A program made the translations under genes and the position numbers. A DNA stretch of 64,000 bases from Thiogranum sp. (GTDB lineage: Bacteria; Pseudomonadota; Gammaproteobacteria; DSM-19610): contig JASBSN010000090.1 in assembly GCA_030148915.1 (NCBI GenBank), positions 1 through 64,000 of the forward strand, written 5' to 3'. Numbering within the stretch: position 1 is the stretch's first letter; each line of letters begins with the position of its first letter. This document shows positions 10,303 through 18,841 of the stretch, piece after piece. The notes under the pieces were generated by a model that was not told the origin of the DNA, searched no databases, and worked only from the letters and a program-made list of their open reading frames with translations.

Positions 10303-11253
10303 TCAATCCATTCCCCAGATGAGATCGCCGCTGCAGCGCAGGTCGTAACCACCCAGTTTCTGCGCCTGTATCTGGGTTTCGGGCGCCCGCAAGGCGTCCA
10401 AAAGATTCTGGAACAGGGTGCGAAAATACACGCCGCGACCGAGACAAAAATCGAATGCTTCCCAGCCGATGGGGATGAACGCCAAGCCGAACTCGGTGGC
10501 GCTGGCGCGGATCCCGGCGGCGATATCCGCGGCGTCCATAACGATCTGCGCGGCGGCTTCGCGTTCGGACAGCGCGCTGCTACTGCTGTGTAACTGTTCT
10601 TCCGGGTAGTTGTGCGCGGCCAGCAACTCCAGCAGGAACTGGCGGCTGCCGGCGCCGTCCTGGCGCATGGCCCACCGCAGGTCGGCCTGCAGCAGGCTGG
10701 CGACATCGCTGTAGCGGTGCAGCAGGTCGGGACGCACCAGCAGCCCCTGTTCGCGGCGCAAGGCGCGCACCAGGATCCAGTTGTTGTGCGCAGCGTGCTG
10801 TCGCAGCAGCGCTGGATGACGGATCCGGCTCTGGGTGTCCGGGCCCCAGTGCACACAGCCGACGTCGACGCGCAGCGCCGCGAGCAGGCCGAGGCCCAGA
10901 CGGGTGCCGGTCGGGGTATAGCTGATCAGCGCCCGTGGTCCGGCCGACTGGGCGAGGCGTGTCACCAGGTGCGCGAGCAGCGGGTCGTCGCTACCGGCGA
11001 CAATCAGGCGATCGACCAACAGCCCGCCGTGGCTCGATTCGAGCAACCAGCGATCCACCAACTCTCTCGGGAACACCCATTTGCCGGTGGCTTTGGTGGC
11101 CGGGATACGCTCTTCACGGACCAGGGAATAGATTTTTTTTTCGTTGATATGCAGGTATTCGGCGACCTGCTTGACGCTCATGAAGCGTGGCGGCAAGGCC
11201 GCCGGCGACGCGCTCTGGCGGGCTGAATCGTCCGCTCGCGGGGCGCCGCTCAT
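10303..11253 (-). CDS. Helix-turn-helix regulator with PBP-like (oxyanion-binding) domain
   Basis: A 316-residue protein. Residues ~22-72 form an excisionase-type helix-turn-helix (MSVKQVAEYLHINEKKIYSL, then KWVFPRELVDRWL). The rest resembles the cytoplasmic periplasmic-binding-protein-like domain of Pfam PBP_like, distantly related to molybdate-binding ModA. It overlaps fdhD by four bases (ATGA) and is the last gene of tupABC-moeA-fdhD. The inference is a one-component sensor that binds tungstate or molybdate inside the cell and controls the uptake operon or the formate dehydrogenase genes. No ligand-binding residue can be assigned from sequence alone. Confidence 0.8.
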   Translation of the reverse strand: MSGAPRADDSARQSASPAALPPRFMSVKQVAEYLHINEKKIYSLVREERIPATKATGKWVFPRELVDRWLLESSHGGLLVDRLIVAGSDDPLLAHLVTRLAQSAGPRALISYTPTGTRLGLGLLAALRVDVGCVHWGPDTQSRIRHPALLRQHAAHNNWILVRALRREQGLLVRPDLLHRYSDVASLLQADLRWAMRQDGAGSRQFLLELLAAHNYPEEQLHSSSSALSEREAAAQIVMDAADIAAGIRASATEFGLAFIPIGWEAFDFCLGRGVYFRTLFQNLLDALRAPETQIQAQKLGGYDLRCSGDLIWGMD

Positions 11254-12119
11254 GCCGATTGGGCGCTGGCTGGCGCCGGTCGTAGCGGTGGTTTGGCGTC
11301 GAGAATAATATTATCGGCGCCGTTGTAAATAAGAAAGTGACGGCCTTTGGCGCGCGCGATCATGGTGATGGACAGCTCGCGCGCCAGCTCCAGCGCCATG
11401 TGGGTGATGCCTGAGCGTGACAGCAGTACCGGAATGCCCATGTGCGCATTTTTCATGACAATCTCCGAGGTCAGGCGACCGGTGGTGTAAAACACGCAGT
11501 CGCCGCCGTCGATGCCGTCGAGCCACATCATGCCGGAGATGGCGTCAGCGGCATTGTGCCGGCCGACGTCTTCGACAAAGATCAGTATGTCGCCGCCGCG
11601 GCACAAGGCGCAACCGTGGACCCCACCGGCCTGGCGGTAGATCTCGTTGTAGGCGCCGATAACGCCGAGCAATTCATACAGCCTGGATTGGTGGAGTTGA
11701 ACGCTGGGCAGACGGGTATCGTATAACTTGTCCAGTGTGCAACTGAACACGGTACCCTGACCGCAACCGGTGGTGACGGTGCGCTTGGCGAGTTTGCGTT
11801 CCCAGTCCGCGATGCCATTGCCGCTATGGGTGGACACATTTACCTGGTCCCGGTCCCAGTCGACTTCGACGGCGCGAATGGTGCGCAGATCCTCGATCAA
11901 TCGCTGGTTACGTAAATAGCCGAGCGTCAGGACTTCCGGGTGCATGCCCAGCGTCATCAGCGTGACTACTTCCCGCTGGTCCACTTTGATAGTGAGCGGG
12001 AACTCGCCGGCAACCTGTCCGGCGCGCGTTTGACCGTACTCATCGACGGCTTCGACCTCGCGCGTGGGCGCCAGGCCCGCGTGGGTCATCTGGGGACGAT
12101 AACGGCGAGTGGTCGGCAT
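11250..12119 (-). CDS. fdhD: Formate dehydrogenase accessory sulfurtransferase
   Basis: A 289-residue protein that hands sulfur from IscS to the molybdenum or tungsten cofactor, a step formate dehydrogenase needs for activity. The redox CALC pair in VHGCALCRGG corresponds to the essential CxxC of E. coli FdhD. The FVEDVGRHNA, FYTTGRLTSEIV and SRSGIT segments are also characteristic. It lies between moeA (about 95 bases) and the regulator gene (4-base overlap), which ties the operon to the fdh genes on the other strand. Confidence 0.95.
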   Translation of the reverse strand: MPTTRRYRPQMTHAGLAPTREVEAVDEYGQTRAGQVAGEFPLTIKVDQREVVTLMTLGMHPEVLTLGYLRNQRLIEDLRTIRAVEVDWDRDQVNVSTHSGNGIADWERKLAKRTVTTGCGQGTVFSCTLDKLYDTRLPSVQLHQSRLYELLGVIGAYNEIYRQAGGVHGCALCRGGDILIFVEDVGRHNAADAISGMMWLDGIDGGDCVFYTTGRLTSEIVMKNAHMGIPVLLSRSGITHMALELARELSITMIARAKGRHFLIYNGADNIILDAKPPLRPAPASAQSA

Positions 12120-12213
12120 CAGGGTTCAGTCTCCGCAGGTGATAATCAAGCGTAGCAGGGTGTTTGGGTACGGGGCGGGTGACCGGGTCATGGGGTGCGT
12201 AAGCGCGCCGCGC

Positions 12214-13485
12214 TCAAACCAGACCGTCGAACGGCTGCACCTGGACCGGCGCGCCCGGCAAGACGGTGCCGGTGTCGTGGCCAAGGACAATGAAGCAGTT
12301 GGCGTTGCTCATGGAGCTCAGAATCCCCGAACCTTGCTGGCCGGTGCTGCGCACCTGCAGCCCGCCGTTACTGTCGTGTGTCAGGACGCCGCGCAGAAAT
12401 TCCGTACGTCCGGGTTTTTTGCGCAGGCGTTCCGCGCAGGTAACCTCAAACAACCGTGGCAGACATTCGTCCCGCGTCCCGGCCAGGCGTTGCAGTGCCG
12501 GTTGCACGAACTGATAAAACGTCACCATTACCGCAACCGGATTGCCGGGCAGACCGAAAAACAGCGCGTTAGCCAATCGTCCGTAGGCAAAAGGCCGGCC
12601 CGGTTTCATGGCGATCTTGCAGAACTCCACGCTGCCCAGCTCTGCCAGAATCTGTTTCACATAATCCGCATCGCCAACCGAGACGCCGCCGGTAGTGATC
12701 ACCACATCGCTGTCCTGTGCGGCGCGCCTGAACTGGGTACGCAGTGCATCCGGTTGATCGGCCACCACGCCGAGGTCGACGATGTCGACGCCCAGCCGTT
12801 CGAGCATGGCATGCAGGGTGTAGCGATTGCTATCGTAGATTTCACCTTCGCCGAGCACGTGACCCAGCGTACGCAGTTCGTCGCCGGTGGAGAAAAAAGC
12901 CACCCGCGGCCGACGGTATACGGAGACTTCGGCCTGGCCCAGTGAGGCCAGCAGCCCCAGGTCGGCCGGGCGTAACCGCCGTCCGGCCGACAAGGCGATT
13001 TGTCCGCGCGCCAGATCTTCGCCTGCTTGGCGCACGTTCTGTCCGGCGTGGTGTCCGGTGCCGATGAGTACCGTGTCGCCGTGGCGCTGCACCTGCTCTT
13101 GCATCACCACGGTGTCGGTACCTCGGGGCAGCGCCGCCCCGGTCATGATCTGCACGCAGGTGCCGCGAGCGAGCGCAGCGCCGAACGGATGCCCGGCCAG
13201 GGCCCGGCCGACGACCGGGAAGTGTGCCGATTGCTGCACCGGCAGATCTGCGCCAGCCAGCGCGTAGCCGTCCATCGCCGAGTTGGTAGTGGAGGGCACA
13301 TCGATGTCGGAGCGCACATCTTGCGCCAGTACCCGACCGAGGCAGGCGCGCACCGGGCTGCTGAGAACTCCCGGCAGCGGCCCTAAGGTCTCCAGGACAC
13401 GGGCGCGGGCGTCGTCTACCGGTAAGGCATCCGGTTCCCGTTCCTGAGAGCAGTTCGTCGCCGTGGTAATCGGTTCGTGTTTCAT
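12214..13485 (-). CDS. moeA: Molybdopterin molybdenumtransferase
   Basis: A 423-residue enzyme that inserts molybdate, or tungstate here, into adenylylated molybdopterin. ATG at 13485 is chosen because it follows GGAGA and removes about 41 residues of unlikely sequence. The MoeA motifs are clear: DVPSTTNSAMDGYAL, IMTGAALPRGTDTVVMQE, VAFFSTGDEL, GEIYDSNRYTL, TTGGVSVGDADYV and FGLPGNPVAVMVTFYQFV. It is the fourth gene of the leftward operon, 76 bases after tupC. Confidence 0.95.
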   Translation of the reverse strand: MKHEPITTATNCSQEREPDALPVDDARARVLETLGPLPGVLSSPVRACLGRVLAQDVRSDIDVPSTTNSAMDGYALAGADLPVQQSAHFPVVGRALAGHPFGAALARGTCVQIMTGAALPRGTDTVVMQEQVQRHGDTVLIGTGHHAGQNVRQAGEDLARGQIALSAGRRLRPADLGLLASLGQAEVSVYRRPRVAFFSTGDELRTLGHVLGEGEIYDSNRYTLHAMLERLGVDIVDLGVVADQPDALRTQFRRAAQDSDVVITTGGVSVGDADYVKQILAELGSVEFCKIAMKPGRPFAYGRLANALFFGLPGNPVAVMVTFYQFVQPALQRLAGTRDECLPRLFEVTCAERLRKKPGRTEFLRGVLTHDSNGGLQVRSTGQQGSGILSSMSNANCFIVLGHDTGTVLPGAPVQVQPFDGLV

Positions 13486-13561
13486 CGTGGCGGTCTCCGC
13501 GCAGCCGCAAGGCGAAAGCTGATGGCCACGGCAACGGCAGCGCGATTGGGCCTGGCCGGAC

Positions 13562-14290
13562 TCAATGCCCCGTCTCGCAATACGGCTGCGTGTCCATCGG
13601 CCAGGCAATAATGTTGTCCGGCCGGGCTCCGGTAGCGACTGCCGGCGACAGCCGACCCTGGTCCAGATGCAGCCGTTGGCAGCCGCGCACGCCCGGGCCG
13701 CTGGCTTCGTGACTGGTGACCACCATGCTCAGCTCGTCATTCAGGATACTGCCGAGCAACTCCCACGTCTGCTGGCGGCTTTGCGCGTCCATGTTGGCGG
13801 TGGGTTCGTCCAACAGCAGTACACGCGGTCGCAACACCCAGGCGCGCGCCAGTGCCAGGCGCTGTTGTTCGCCGCCCGAGAGGGTGCGTGCACGCCGTTG
13901 CGCCATGCACGCCAGGCCGGCTTTGTCCAGGGCTTCGCGTACCCGTGCGCCGATTGCGTGGCGCGCCACGCCCGTGGCGCGCAGTCCGTACCCGAGGTTG
14001 TCGGCGACGCTGGCATCGAACATAAAGGGGCGCTGATGCAGGTAGACCACCTGTCGGCGTAAGCGTGTCACCGCGCGCTGCCAGGTGATGCGTGCGTTAC
14101 CTTCGCCGATAAGGGCGCGATCGGGGGCTTGCAGGCCGGCGATGATTTTCAGCAGCGTGGTTTTGCCGGCGCCATTACGGCCGCTCAAGTGAATGATCTC
14201 ACCCGGGCGCAGGTGCAGCACCTTGACGGCGAGAATGGTTCGCTCGCCATGGTGTTTGTGTATATCGAAAAAGCTCAAACTCGGACTCAC
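13562..14290 (-). CDS. tupC: Tungstate (or molybdate) ABC transporter ATP-binding protein
   Basis: A 242-residue ABC ATPase. Walker A GRNGAGKTT, Q-loop VVYLHQRPFMFD, signature LSGGEQQRLALARA, Walker B VLLLDEPTA and the H-loop TSHEA are intact. The start is GTG, overlapping the tupB stop by four bases. It powers TupB. The Tup assignment rests on TupA two genes upstream. Confidence 0.9.
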   Translation of the reverse strand: MSPSLSFFDIHKHHGERTILAVKVLHLRPGEIIHLSGRNGAGKTTLLKIIAGLQAPDRALIGEGNARITWQRAVTRLRRQVVYLHQRPFMFDASVADNLGYGLRATGVARHAIGARVREALDKAGLACMAQRRARTLSGGEQQRLALARAWVLRPRVLLLDEPTANMDAQSRQQTWELLGSILNDELSMVVTSHEASGPGVRGCQRLHLDQGRLSPAVATGARPDNIIAWPMDTQPYCETGH

Positions 14291-14988
14291 GTCGCCGGCG
14301 CCTCGTGTTGCTGAAAAACGCTGAGCAGCATGTTCAGTGCGAATGCCAGCAGTAACAGCACCATGCCCAGGGCGATACCCTGGGCGAACGCGCCCTTGCT
14401 GGTCTCAAGCGCGATGGCGGTGGGAATATTGCGGGTATGGTGCAGGATATTGCCGCCGACCATCATGGAGGTGCCGATCTCGGCGATGATCCTGCCGAAC
14501 CCCGCCAATATGGCAATCAGCAGGCCGTAGCGGACTTCATGCAACAGCGTCAGCATAGCGCGCGTGCGCCCGGCCCCCAGGGTCAGCGCGGTTTCCCACA
14601 GGCGTTGGTCGGCGGCCGCCATGGCCGAGTGCCCCATGGCCACCAGGATAGGAAAGGATAAGACGATCTGGCCGATGACCATGGCCGTCTGCGTAAACAG
14701 TAGCCGCAGATCGCCCAGCGGGCCGCTGCGCGATAACAGCAGGTATAGACTCAGGCCGACCACCACCGCCGGTACCGCCATCAAGGTATTGAACACCGAG
14801 AGCATCAGTCTGCGGCCGGGGAAGCGAGTGTAGACCAGGACGAAAGCCAATAGCAGCGCCGGCGGCGTGGCGATGGCGATGGCGCGCAGCGAGACCGAAA
14901 ACGAAATGCCGATGATACCCCACAGCTCGGCATTGCCGGAGAGCAGCAATTCGAAGGCGCGTCGCGAGGCATCCGACAGGCTTTCCAT
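14287..14988 (-). CDS. tupB: Tungstate (or molybdate) ABC transporter permease
   Basis: A 233-residue inner-membrane protein with about five hydrophobic segments and the permease coupling loop (ALTLGAGRTRAMLTLLHEVRYGL) that contacts the ATPase. The IIAEIGTSMMVGGNI stretch is typical of TupB-type permeases. It starts nine bases after the tupA stop and overlaps tupC, so the three are one translational unit. Confidence 0.9.
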   Translation of the reverse strand: MESLSDASRRAFELLLSGNAELWGIIGISFSVSLRAIAIATPPALLLAFVLVYTRFPGRRLMLSVFNTLMAVPAVVVGLSLYLLLSRSGPLGDLRLLFTQTAMVIGQIVLSFPILVAMGHSAMAAADQRLWETALTLGAGRTRAMLTLLHEVRYGLLIAILAGFGRIIAEIGTSMMVGGNILHHTRNIPTAIALETSKGAFAQGIALGMVLLLLAFALNMLLSVFQQHEAPAT

Positions 14989-14997
14989 CGGCGGCGA

Positions 14998-15834
14998 TCA
15001 GTGGTGCCCCGAACTGGCCAGTGTCTTGATCGCCATGGGTGTGAACAGGGTCTGCCCGGCAATCTGATAATCGGTGATCAGTCTTTGACCTTCCGGCGCT
15101 GTCAGCCAGGCGATGAATTCCATGGCGGCGAAGTAATTGATATCGGGGAAGCGCTCAGGGTTGACAGCGATCACGCCGTAGGGGTTGTAAAGCGCGGCGT
15201 CGCCCTGGAAGTCGATGTGCAGCGGACTTTTGTCGCGGTAGGCGATCCAGGTGCCGCGATCGCTGAGCGTATAGGCGTGCAGTTCGCCGGCGATCTGGAT
15301 CACTTTGCCCATGCCCTGTCCGGCTTCACGGTACCAGTCGCCGCCGGGTTGGACGCCGGCTTTTTTCCACAGACGACGTTCTTTCTTGTGGGTGCCTGAA
15401 TCGTCGCCACGGGAAACGAAGGTCTGCCGACCGGCGGCGATGCGCGCCAAAGCGTCGGCGGCATCTTTGGCTTTGGCGATGCCGGCCGGGTCATCGGCGG
15501 GACCGACAATAACGAAGTCGTTGTACATAACGGCGCGACGGTTGATACCGTAGCCGGCGGCGACAAACTTTTTTTCCGCCGGGGGCGCGTGCACCAGCAC
15601 CACGTCCACGTCGCCGTTCTGGCCCAGGCGCAACGCCTGACCGGTGCCGACGGCCAGCACCTGTACTTCGATGCCAGTGCGTTGAGTGAACGCCGGCAAC
15701 AGCGCCTTAAGCAGACCGGAGTTCTCGGTGCTGGTGGTGGTGGCCATGCGTAAGACAGGGTTGCCGGCCGCCTGCGAGCCGTTGTAGCCGAGCACCAGTA
15801 AGAATAGTAGTAACGCGTGCGCGAGTCTGCGCAT
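14998..15834 (-). CDS. tupA: Tungstate-binding periplasmic protein
   Basis: A 278-residue exported binding protein. ATG at 15834 is chosen because a strong GGAGG lies 8 bases upstream and it gives a clean signal peptide (MRRLAHALLLFLLVLGYNG, cleavage near QAA). The mature part begins LRMATTTSTENSGLL; the TTTS loop is the oxyanion-binding signature of TupA proteins, which prefer tungstate over molybdate. The DDSGTHKKE segment is also typical. This argues that the formate dehydrogenase in the island may be a tungsten enzyme, although related enzymes take either metal. Confidence 0.92.
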   Translation of the reverse strand: MRRLAHALLLFLLVLGYNGSQAAGNPVLRMATTTSTENSGLLKALLPAFTQRTGIEVQVLAVGTGQALRLGQNGDVDVVLVHAPPAEKKFVAAGYGINRRAVMYNDFVIVGPADDPAGIAKAKDAADALARIAAGRQTFVSRGDDSGTHKKERRLWKKAGVQPGGDWYREAGQGMGKVIQIAGELHAYTLSDRGTWIAYRDKSPLHIDFQGDAALYNPYGVIAVNPERFPDINYFAAMEFIAWLTAPEGQRLITDYQIAGQTLFTPMAIKTLASSGHH

Positions 15835-16157
15835 GGTGAAACCTCCGTGACAGGCTGTCAGTGAACGACAACAGTGCAAAGCAATTTAGGTGCCATGCGG
15901 TGCAGGCGGTTAAATTTCTCTGGCGCACACACGCCCCCGCCTGAGTAGTCTTTGTTTATCTTGACGCAATCCTGGCGTAGGCTAGGGTATACAGGGACCA
16001 GCCAAGTAAATGGATCGCAAAATCTGAACAGTTTGGGTAAGCCAACGCGCGCTCACTGGTTCAAAATGACCCAAGTAGGATTGTTCCTGCATCCGTTTGA
16101 CCGAGAATTGTTTAAGTTCCCGGGGCAATCTGCACTGCACTCAGAGGAGAACAATGG
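15835..16157. other. Intergenic region between tupA and the sigma-54 activator gene
   Basis: 323 bases between divergent genes, so it must hold promoters for both directions. Going rightwards, TTGACG occurs near 15960 with TAGGGT 16 bases later, a possible sigma-70 promoter for the activator. I see no ModE-type CGTTATATA palindrome. No gene was found. Confidence 0.4.
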
Positions 16158-17588
16158 ATGGTCATTGGTGCGTCTTGCGGTAATGGTGATTATTCCGGCC
16201 CCGCCCGGCTGCCAACGGACGGTACGCGCTACCCCGCTGCGGTGCTGATCGTCGATCAGGACCCCTTGGAGCGTAAACAGCTGCAGCACAAGCTCGCCGC
16301 ACACTGCGTTCTGGTTGAAGCGGCGGGCGATCTGCACAAAGCCGAAGCCCTGCGCACACGGTGCCATTTCGACGTCTTCGTGGTCGCCCTCGGAGGTACC
16401 GGCACGCAGACCCTCGACTGGCTGCAAGCCCTGCGCGAACGCGGCACCCGCGCGGACGTGATTCTTACCGCCGCCTGCGCCGATCTGGATACCGCTATCT
16501 CGGCGTTGCGCGCCGGTGCTGCGGATCTGCTGGTCAAACCGTATCGCGACGTGCAGCTGTTGAGCTCCATCCGGCATTGTCTGCGACGCCGGCAGATGCT
16601 GCGGGAGAGTTTTCTCCTGCGCCGGCGCGAGGCTGCGGTGCCGCGGGTAGCGGGTATGATCGGCGACAGCCCCGCCATGCGTCGCCTGCTCGGTCTTATC
16701 GAGCGCATCGCGCCGACGATGTCCACGGTGCTGATCGAGGGCGAGACAGGTACCGGCAAGGAATTGATTGCCCGTGCGGTGCACCGCCACAGCGGGCGCA
16801 AGGGTGAATTCATCGCGGTCAACTGCGGCGCCATTACGCCGGAGCTGCTCGAGAGCGAGTTGTTCGGTCATACCCGTGGGGCTTTTACCGGCGCGCATTG
16901 CGCCCGTGAAGGCCTGTTCGCCTGCGCCAACGACGGCACTCTGTTTCTCGATGAAATCGGCGAAATGCCTTTGGCAATGCAGGCCAATCTGCTGCGCGTG
17001 CTGGAACAGCGTTGCGTGCGTCCGGTAGGGGCCAATCGCGAGCGCGCGGTCAACTGTCGGGTGATCGCGGCGACCAATCTGACGCTCGCCGAGCAGGTGG
17101 CCAAAGGCGCTTTCCGCGAGGATTTGTACTATCGGCTCAACGTGCTGACCGTTGCGGCGCCGACGTTGCGTGAACGACTCGAGGATATCCCGGCGCTGGT
17201 GGAGCATTTCACCGGTCTGTTGAGCGATGAACTGGGTGTCGAGCCGTTGCGACTCGATCACGCGGATTTTGTCGAGCTGCGCAACTACAGCTGGCCGGGC
17301 AACGTGCGAGAGTTACGCAATATGATTGAGCGTGCCCTGCTGTTGGGGCAGTTGCCGCGCGAGCGTCCGGTCAGCGACGGCGGCGCGAACGACGAGCCTT
17401 CGCGGCGCGCCGGCGAGGCCGCGCTACATGCCTTTCCTTACGACTGGACGCTCTCGGAGGTGGAAAAACATCATATGCTCAATGTACTCCACAGTGTGGG
17501 CGGCAATAAGTCCGAGGCCGCACGGCGGTTGGGGGTTTCGCGCAAAACCCTGGAGCGCAAACTCAATGTCTGGAACCGTAAGCCGTAA
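16158..17588 (+). CDS. NtrC-family sigma-54 activator with degenerate receiver domain
   Basis: A 476-residue protein: receiver-like domain (~27-145), AAA+ domain (~165-400) and Fis-type helix-turn-helix (GGNKSEAARRLGVSRKTL, near 450). Walker A GETGTGKE (195-202), the sigma-54-contacting GAFTGA (241-246) and Walker B FLDEIGE are intact. In the receiver the phospho-acceptor aspartate is replaced by Ala77 (FDVFVVAL), and the second acidic-pocket residue is Gln34 (VDQDP), while Thr104 and Lys127 remain. It can therefore not be phosphorylated in the usual way and needs another signal or is constitutive. No histidine kinase is adjacent. It lies directly before a sigma-54 promoter, so it probably activates the fdh genes. 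The start follows AGAGGAGA. Confidence 0.93.
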   Translation: MVIGASCGNGDYSGPARLPTDGTRYPAAVLIVDQDPLERKQLQHKLAAHCVLVEAAGDLHKAEALRTRCHFDVFVVALGGTGTQTLDWLQALRERGTRADVILTAACADLDTAISALRAGAADLLVKPYRDVQLLSSIRHCLRRRQMLRESFLLRRREAAVPRVAGMIGDSPAMRRLLGLIERIAPTMSTVLIEGETGTGKELIARAVHRHSGRKGEFIAVNCGAITPELLESELFGHTRGAFTGAHCAREGLFACANDGTLFLDEIGEMPLAMQANLLRVLEQRCVRPVGANRERAVNCRVIAATNLTLAEQVAKGAFREDLYYRLNVLTVAAPTLRERLEDIPALVEHFTGLLSDELGVEPLRLDHADFVELRNYSWPGNVRELRNMIERALLLGQLPRERPVSDGGANDEPSRRAGEAALHAFPYDWTLSEVEKHHMLNVLHSVGGNKSEAARRLGVSRKTLERKLNVWNRKP

Positions 17589-17657
17589 AGCGGCTGTGCG
17601 GAGGAACAACTGCTGATCCACAACCGCGAAAATGCCTGAATAACGCGGGAGTGGGCT

Positions 17658-17666
17658 ATTTTGTCC
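17658..17666 (+). promoter_or_regulatory. Candidate activator box 1 (ATTTTGTCC)
   Basis: This nine-base string lies 64 bases before the sigma-54 promoter at 17722. The identical string occurs at 20591-20599, 90 bases before the second sigma-54 promoter. Its role as the binding site of the upstream NtrC-type activator is inference from repetition and position. Confidence 0.35.
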
Positions 17667-17721
17667 CAGGGGCCTGCCCGGTCGCACACCTGTTTACTCT
17701 TGAAAACAAACACTTGATATC

Positions 17722-17737
17722 TGGTACGCGTCTTGCT
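17722..17737 (+). promoter_or_regulatory. Sigma-54 promoter of the DUF3305-DUF3306-polyferredoxin genes
   Basis: TGGTACGCGTCTTGCT matches the sigma-54 consensus TGGCACG-N4-TTGCW, with invariant GG (-24) and GC (-12) separated by exactly ten bases. It lies 33 bases before the GTG start at 17770 and right after a gene for a sigma-54 activator. Confidence 0.85.
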
Positions 17738-17769
17738 CCGGGTAATGGCAGACAACCCGGGCCAGCGTC

Positions 17770-18282
17770 GTGACAGAAACCGAATTTCCCGTCTCCGTGA
17801 TTATGGAACACGAGCAGATCCAGCATCGCAACTGGATCGTGCCGCGCTGGGTACTGGTCGGTATTGTCGCCGGGCAGGATATCGCCGAGCGTAATCCGGG
17901 CGCGACCGTGGTGCACCGTGACGAGGGTCGGGAGCAACTCCTCTGGACGGGCTTTCGCCTGCGGCTGTATCGCGATGCTGTGGAAAGCTACTGGTATAAC
18001 CTGGTGGGCCAAAACCCCTCGCTGTTTCTGGTCTGCCGACAGGACCCGGCGGGCGATCTGGTGCCGTTTCGGGTTACCGCCAATCACGATGAGGCGGGCG
18101 CGCACATGGAGGCGGACGACCAGGTGTTTGCCGCCCCCATACCCGCGGAAATACGCGACTGGCTGGAGCACTACGTGATGGATAACTATCAGCCGACTCC
18201 GCCGCGCAAACGTAAACGCAGCAACTGGACCCAGGAGGCCGCCCGTGCGCAAGCGCCCGGACCCGAGCGCCGCCGTCACTGA
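17770..18282 (+). CDS. DUF3305 protein, formate dehydrogenase cluster
   Basis: A 170-residue soluble protein starting with GTG. The core FPVSVIMEHEQIQHRNWIVPRWVLVGIV and the WTGFRLRLYRDAVESYWYNL segment match DUF3305, a family that sits beside DUF3306 and periplasmic formate dehydrogenase genes in proteobacteria. Its biochemical role is unknown. The C-terminus (PPRKRKRSNW) is strongly basic. It overlaps the next gene by 38 bases. Confidence 0.85.
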   Translation: MTETEFPVSVIMEHEQIQHRNWIVPRWVLVGIVAGQDIAERNPGATVVHRDEGREQLLWTGFRLRLYRDAVESYWYNLVGQNPSLFLVCRQDPAGDLVPFRVTANHDEAGAHMEADDQVFAAPIPAEIRDWLEHYVMDNYQPTPPRKRKRSNWTQEAARAQAPGPERRRH

Positions 18283-18808
18283 CGCGCCGGAGACGTTTGC
18301 ATCGCGGTGGTCACGCCGCAAGCAGGCGGTGCGCGACGCGGTGCCGGCGACTGATGCGTCGCAGCCGGGGCCGGCGGTCGGCGCCGAGGCTGACAGCGCC
18401 AGCGGCGCTTGCGTGCCGCCGCCGGCGCCGCTGGCCGAGGCCGATCTGCCGCCGTTGGAGGCGCTCAACGAACACAGTGACTACAGCGGCTTTCTGTCGC
18501 CGGGAGTAAGTGAGGCACTGCGCCGGCGTGCATTACGACAGTTGTTTGGCAGCAGCAAATTTCAGTTTCGCGACGGCCTCGATGACTATGACGACGATTA
18601 CCGTAATTTCGATTCTCTGGGTGCTGTTATCACGGCGGATATGCGCCATCGCCTGGACGCCGAGGCTGCCCGGGTCGCACGCGCGACAGTCCCGGATGCC
18701 GGCGTTGAGGCCAAACCCGAGACTGTCGCCCAGTCTTCCCAGGCGTGTGCCACCGAGGCGCCGGCGGCCGACGCCCCGGTGGACTGCGAGAATTCGCCAA
18801 ACAGCTGA
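18245..18808 (+). CDS. DUF3306 protein, formate dehydrogenase cluster
   Basis: A 187-residue protein starting with GTG inside the end of the DUF3305 gene. FASRWSRRKQAVRD at the N-terminus and the conserved LPPLEALNEHSDYSGFLSPGVSEALRRRALRQLF block followed by DGLDDYDDDYRNF identify DUF3306. The flanking Ala/Pro-rich stretches look disordered. Function unknown; it is a constant companion of DUF3305 and the polyferredoxin downstream. Confidence 0.87.
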   Translation: MRKRPDPSAAVTDAPETFASRWSRRKQAVRDAVPATDASQPGPAVGAEADSASGACVPPPAPLAEADLPPLEALNEHSDYSGFLSPGVSEALRRRALRQLFGSSKFQFRDGLDDYDDDYRNFDSLGAVITADMRHRLDAEAARVARATVPDAGVEAKPETVAQSSQACATEAPAADAPVDCENSPNS

Positions 18809-18841
18809 TTGCGTGGGCGCTTGACGCACGCCGGAGAAAGT

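Noticed and set aside
15835..16157. ModE-type operator before tupA
   Set aside because: No CGTTATATA palindrome or clear inverted repeat of that type was found.
16053..17261. Open frame on the - strand, 402 codons
   Set aside because: Antisense to the sigma-54 activator with intact motifs.
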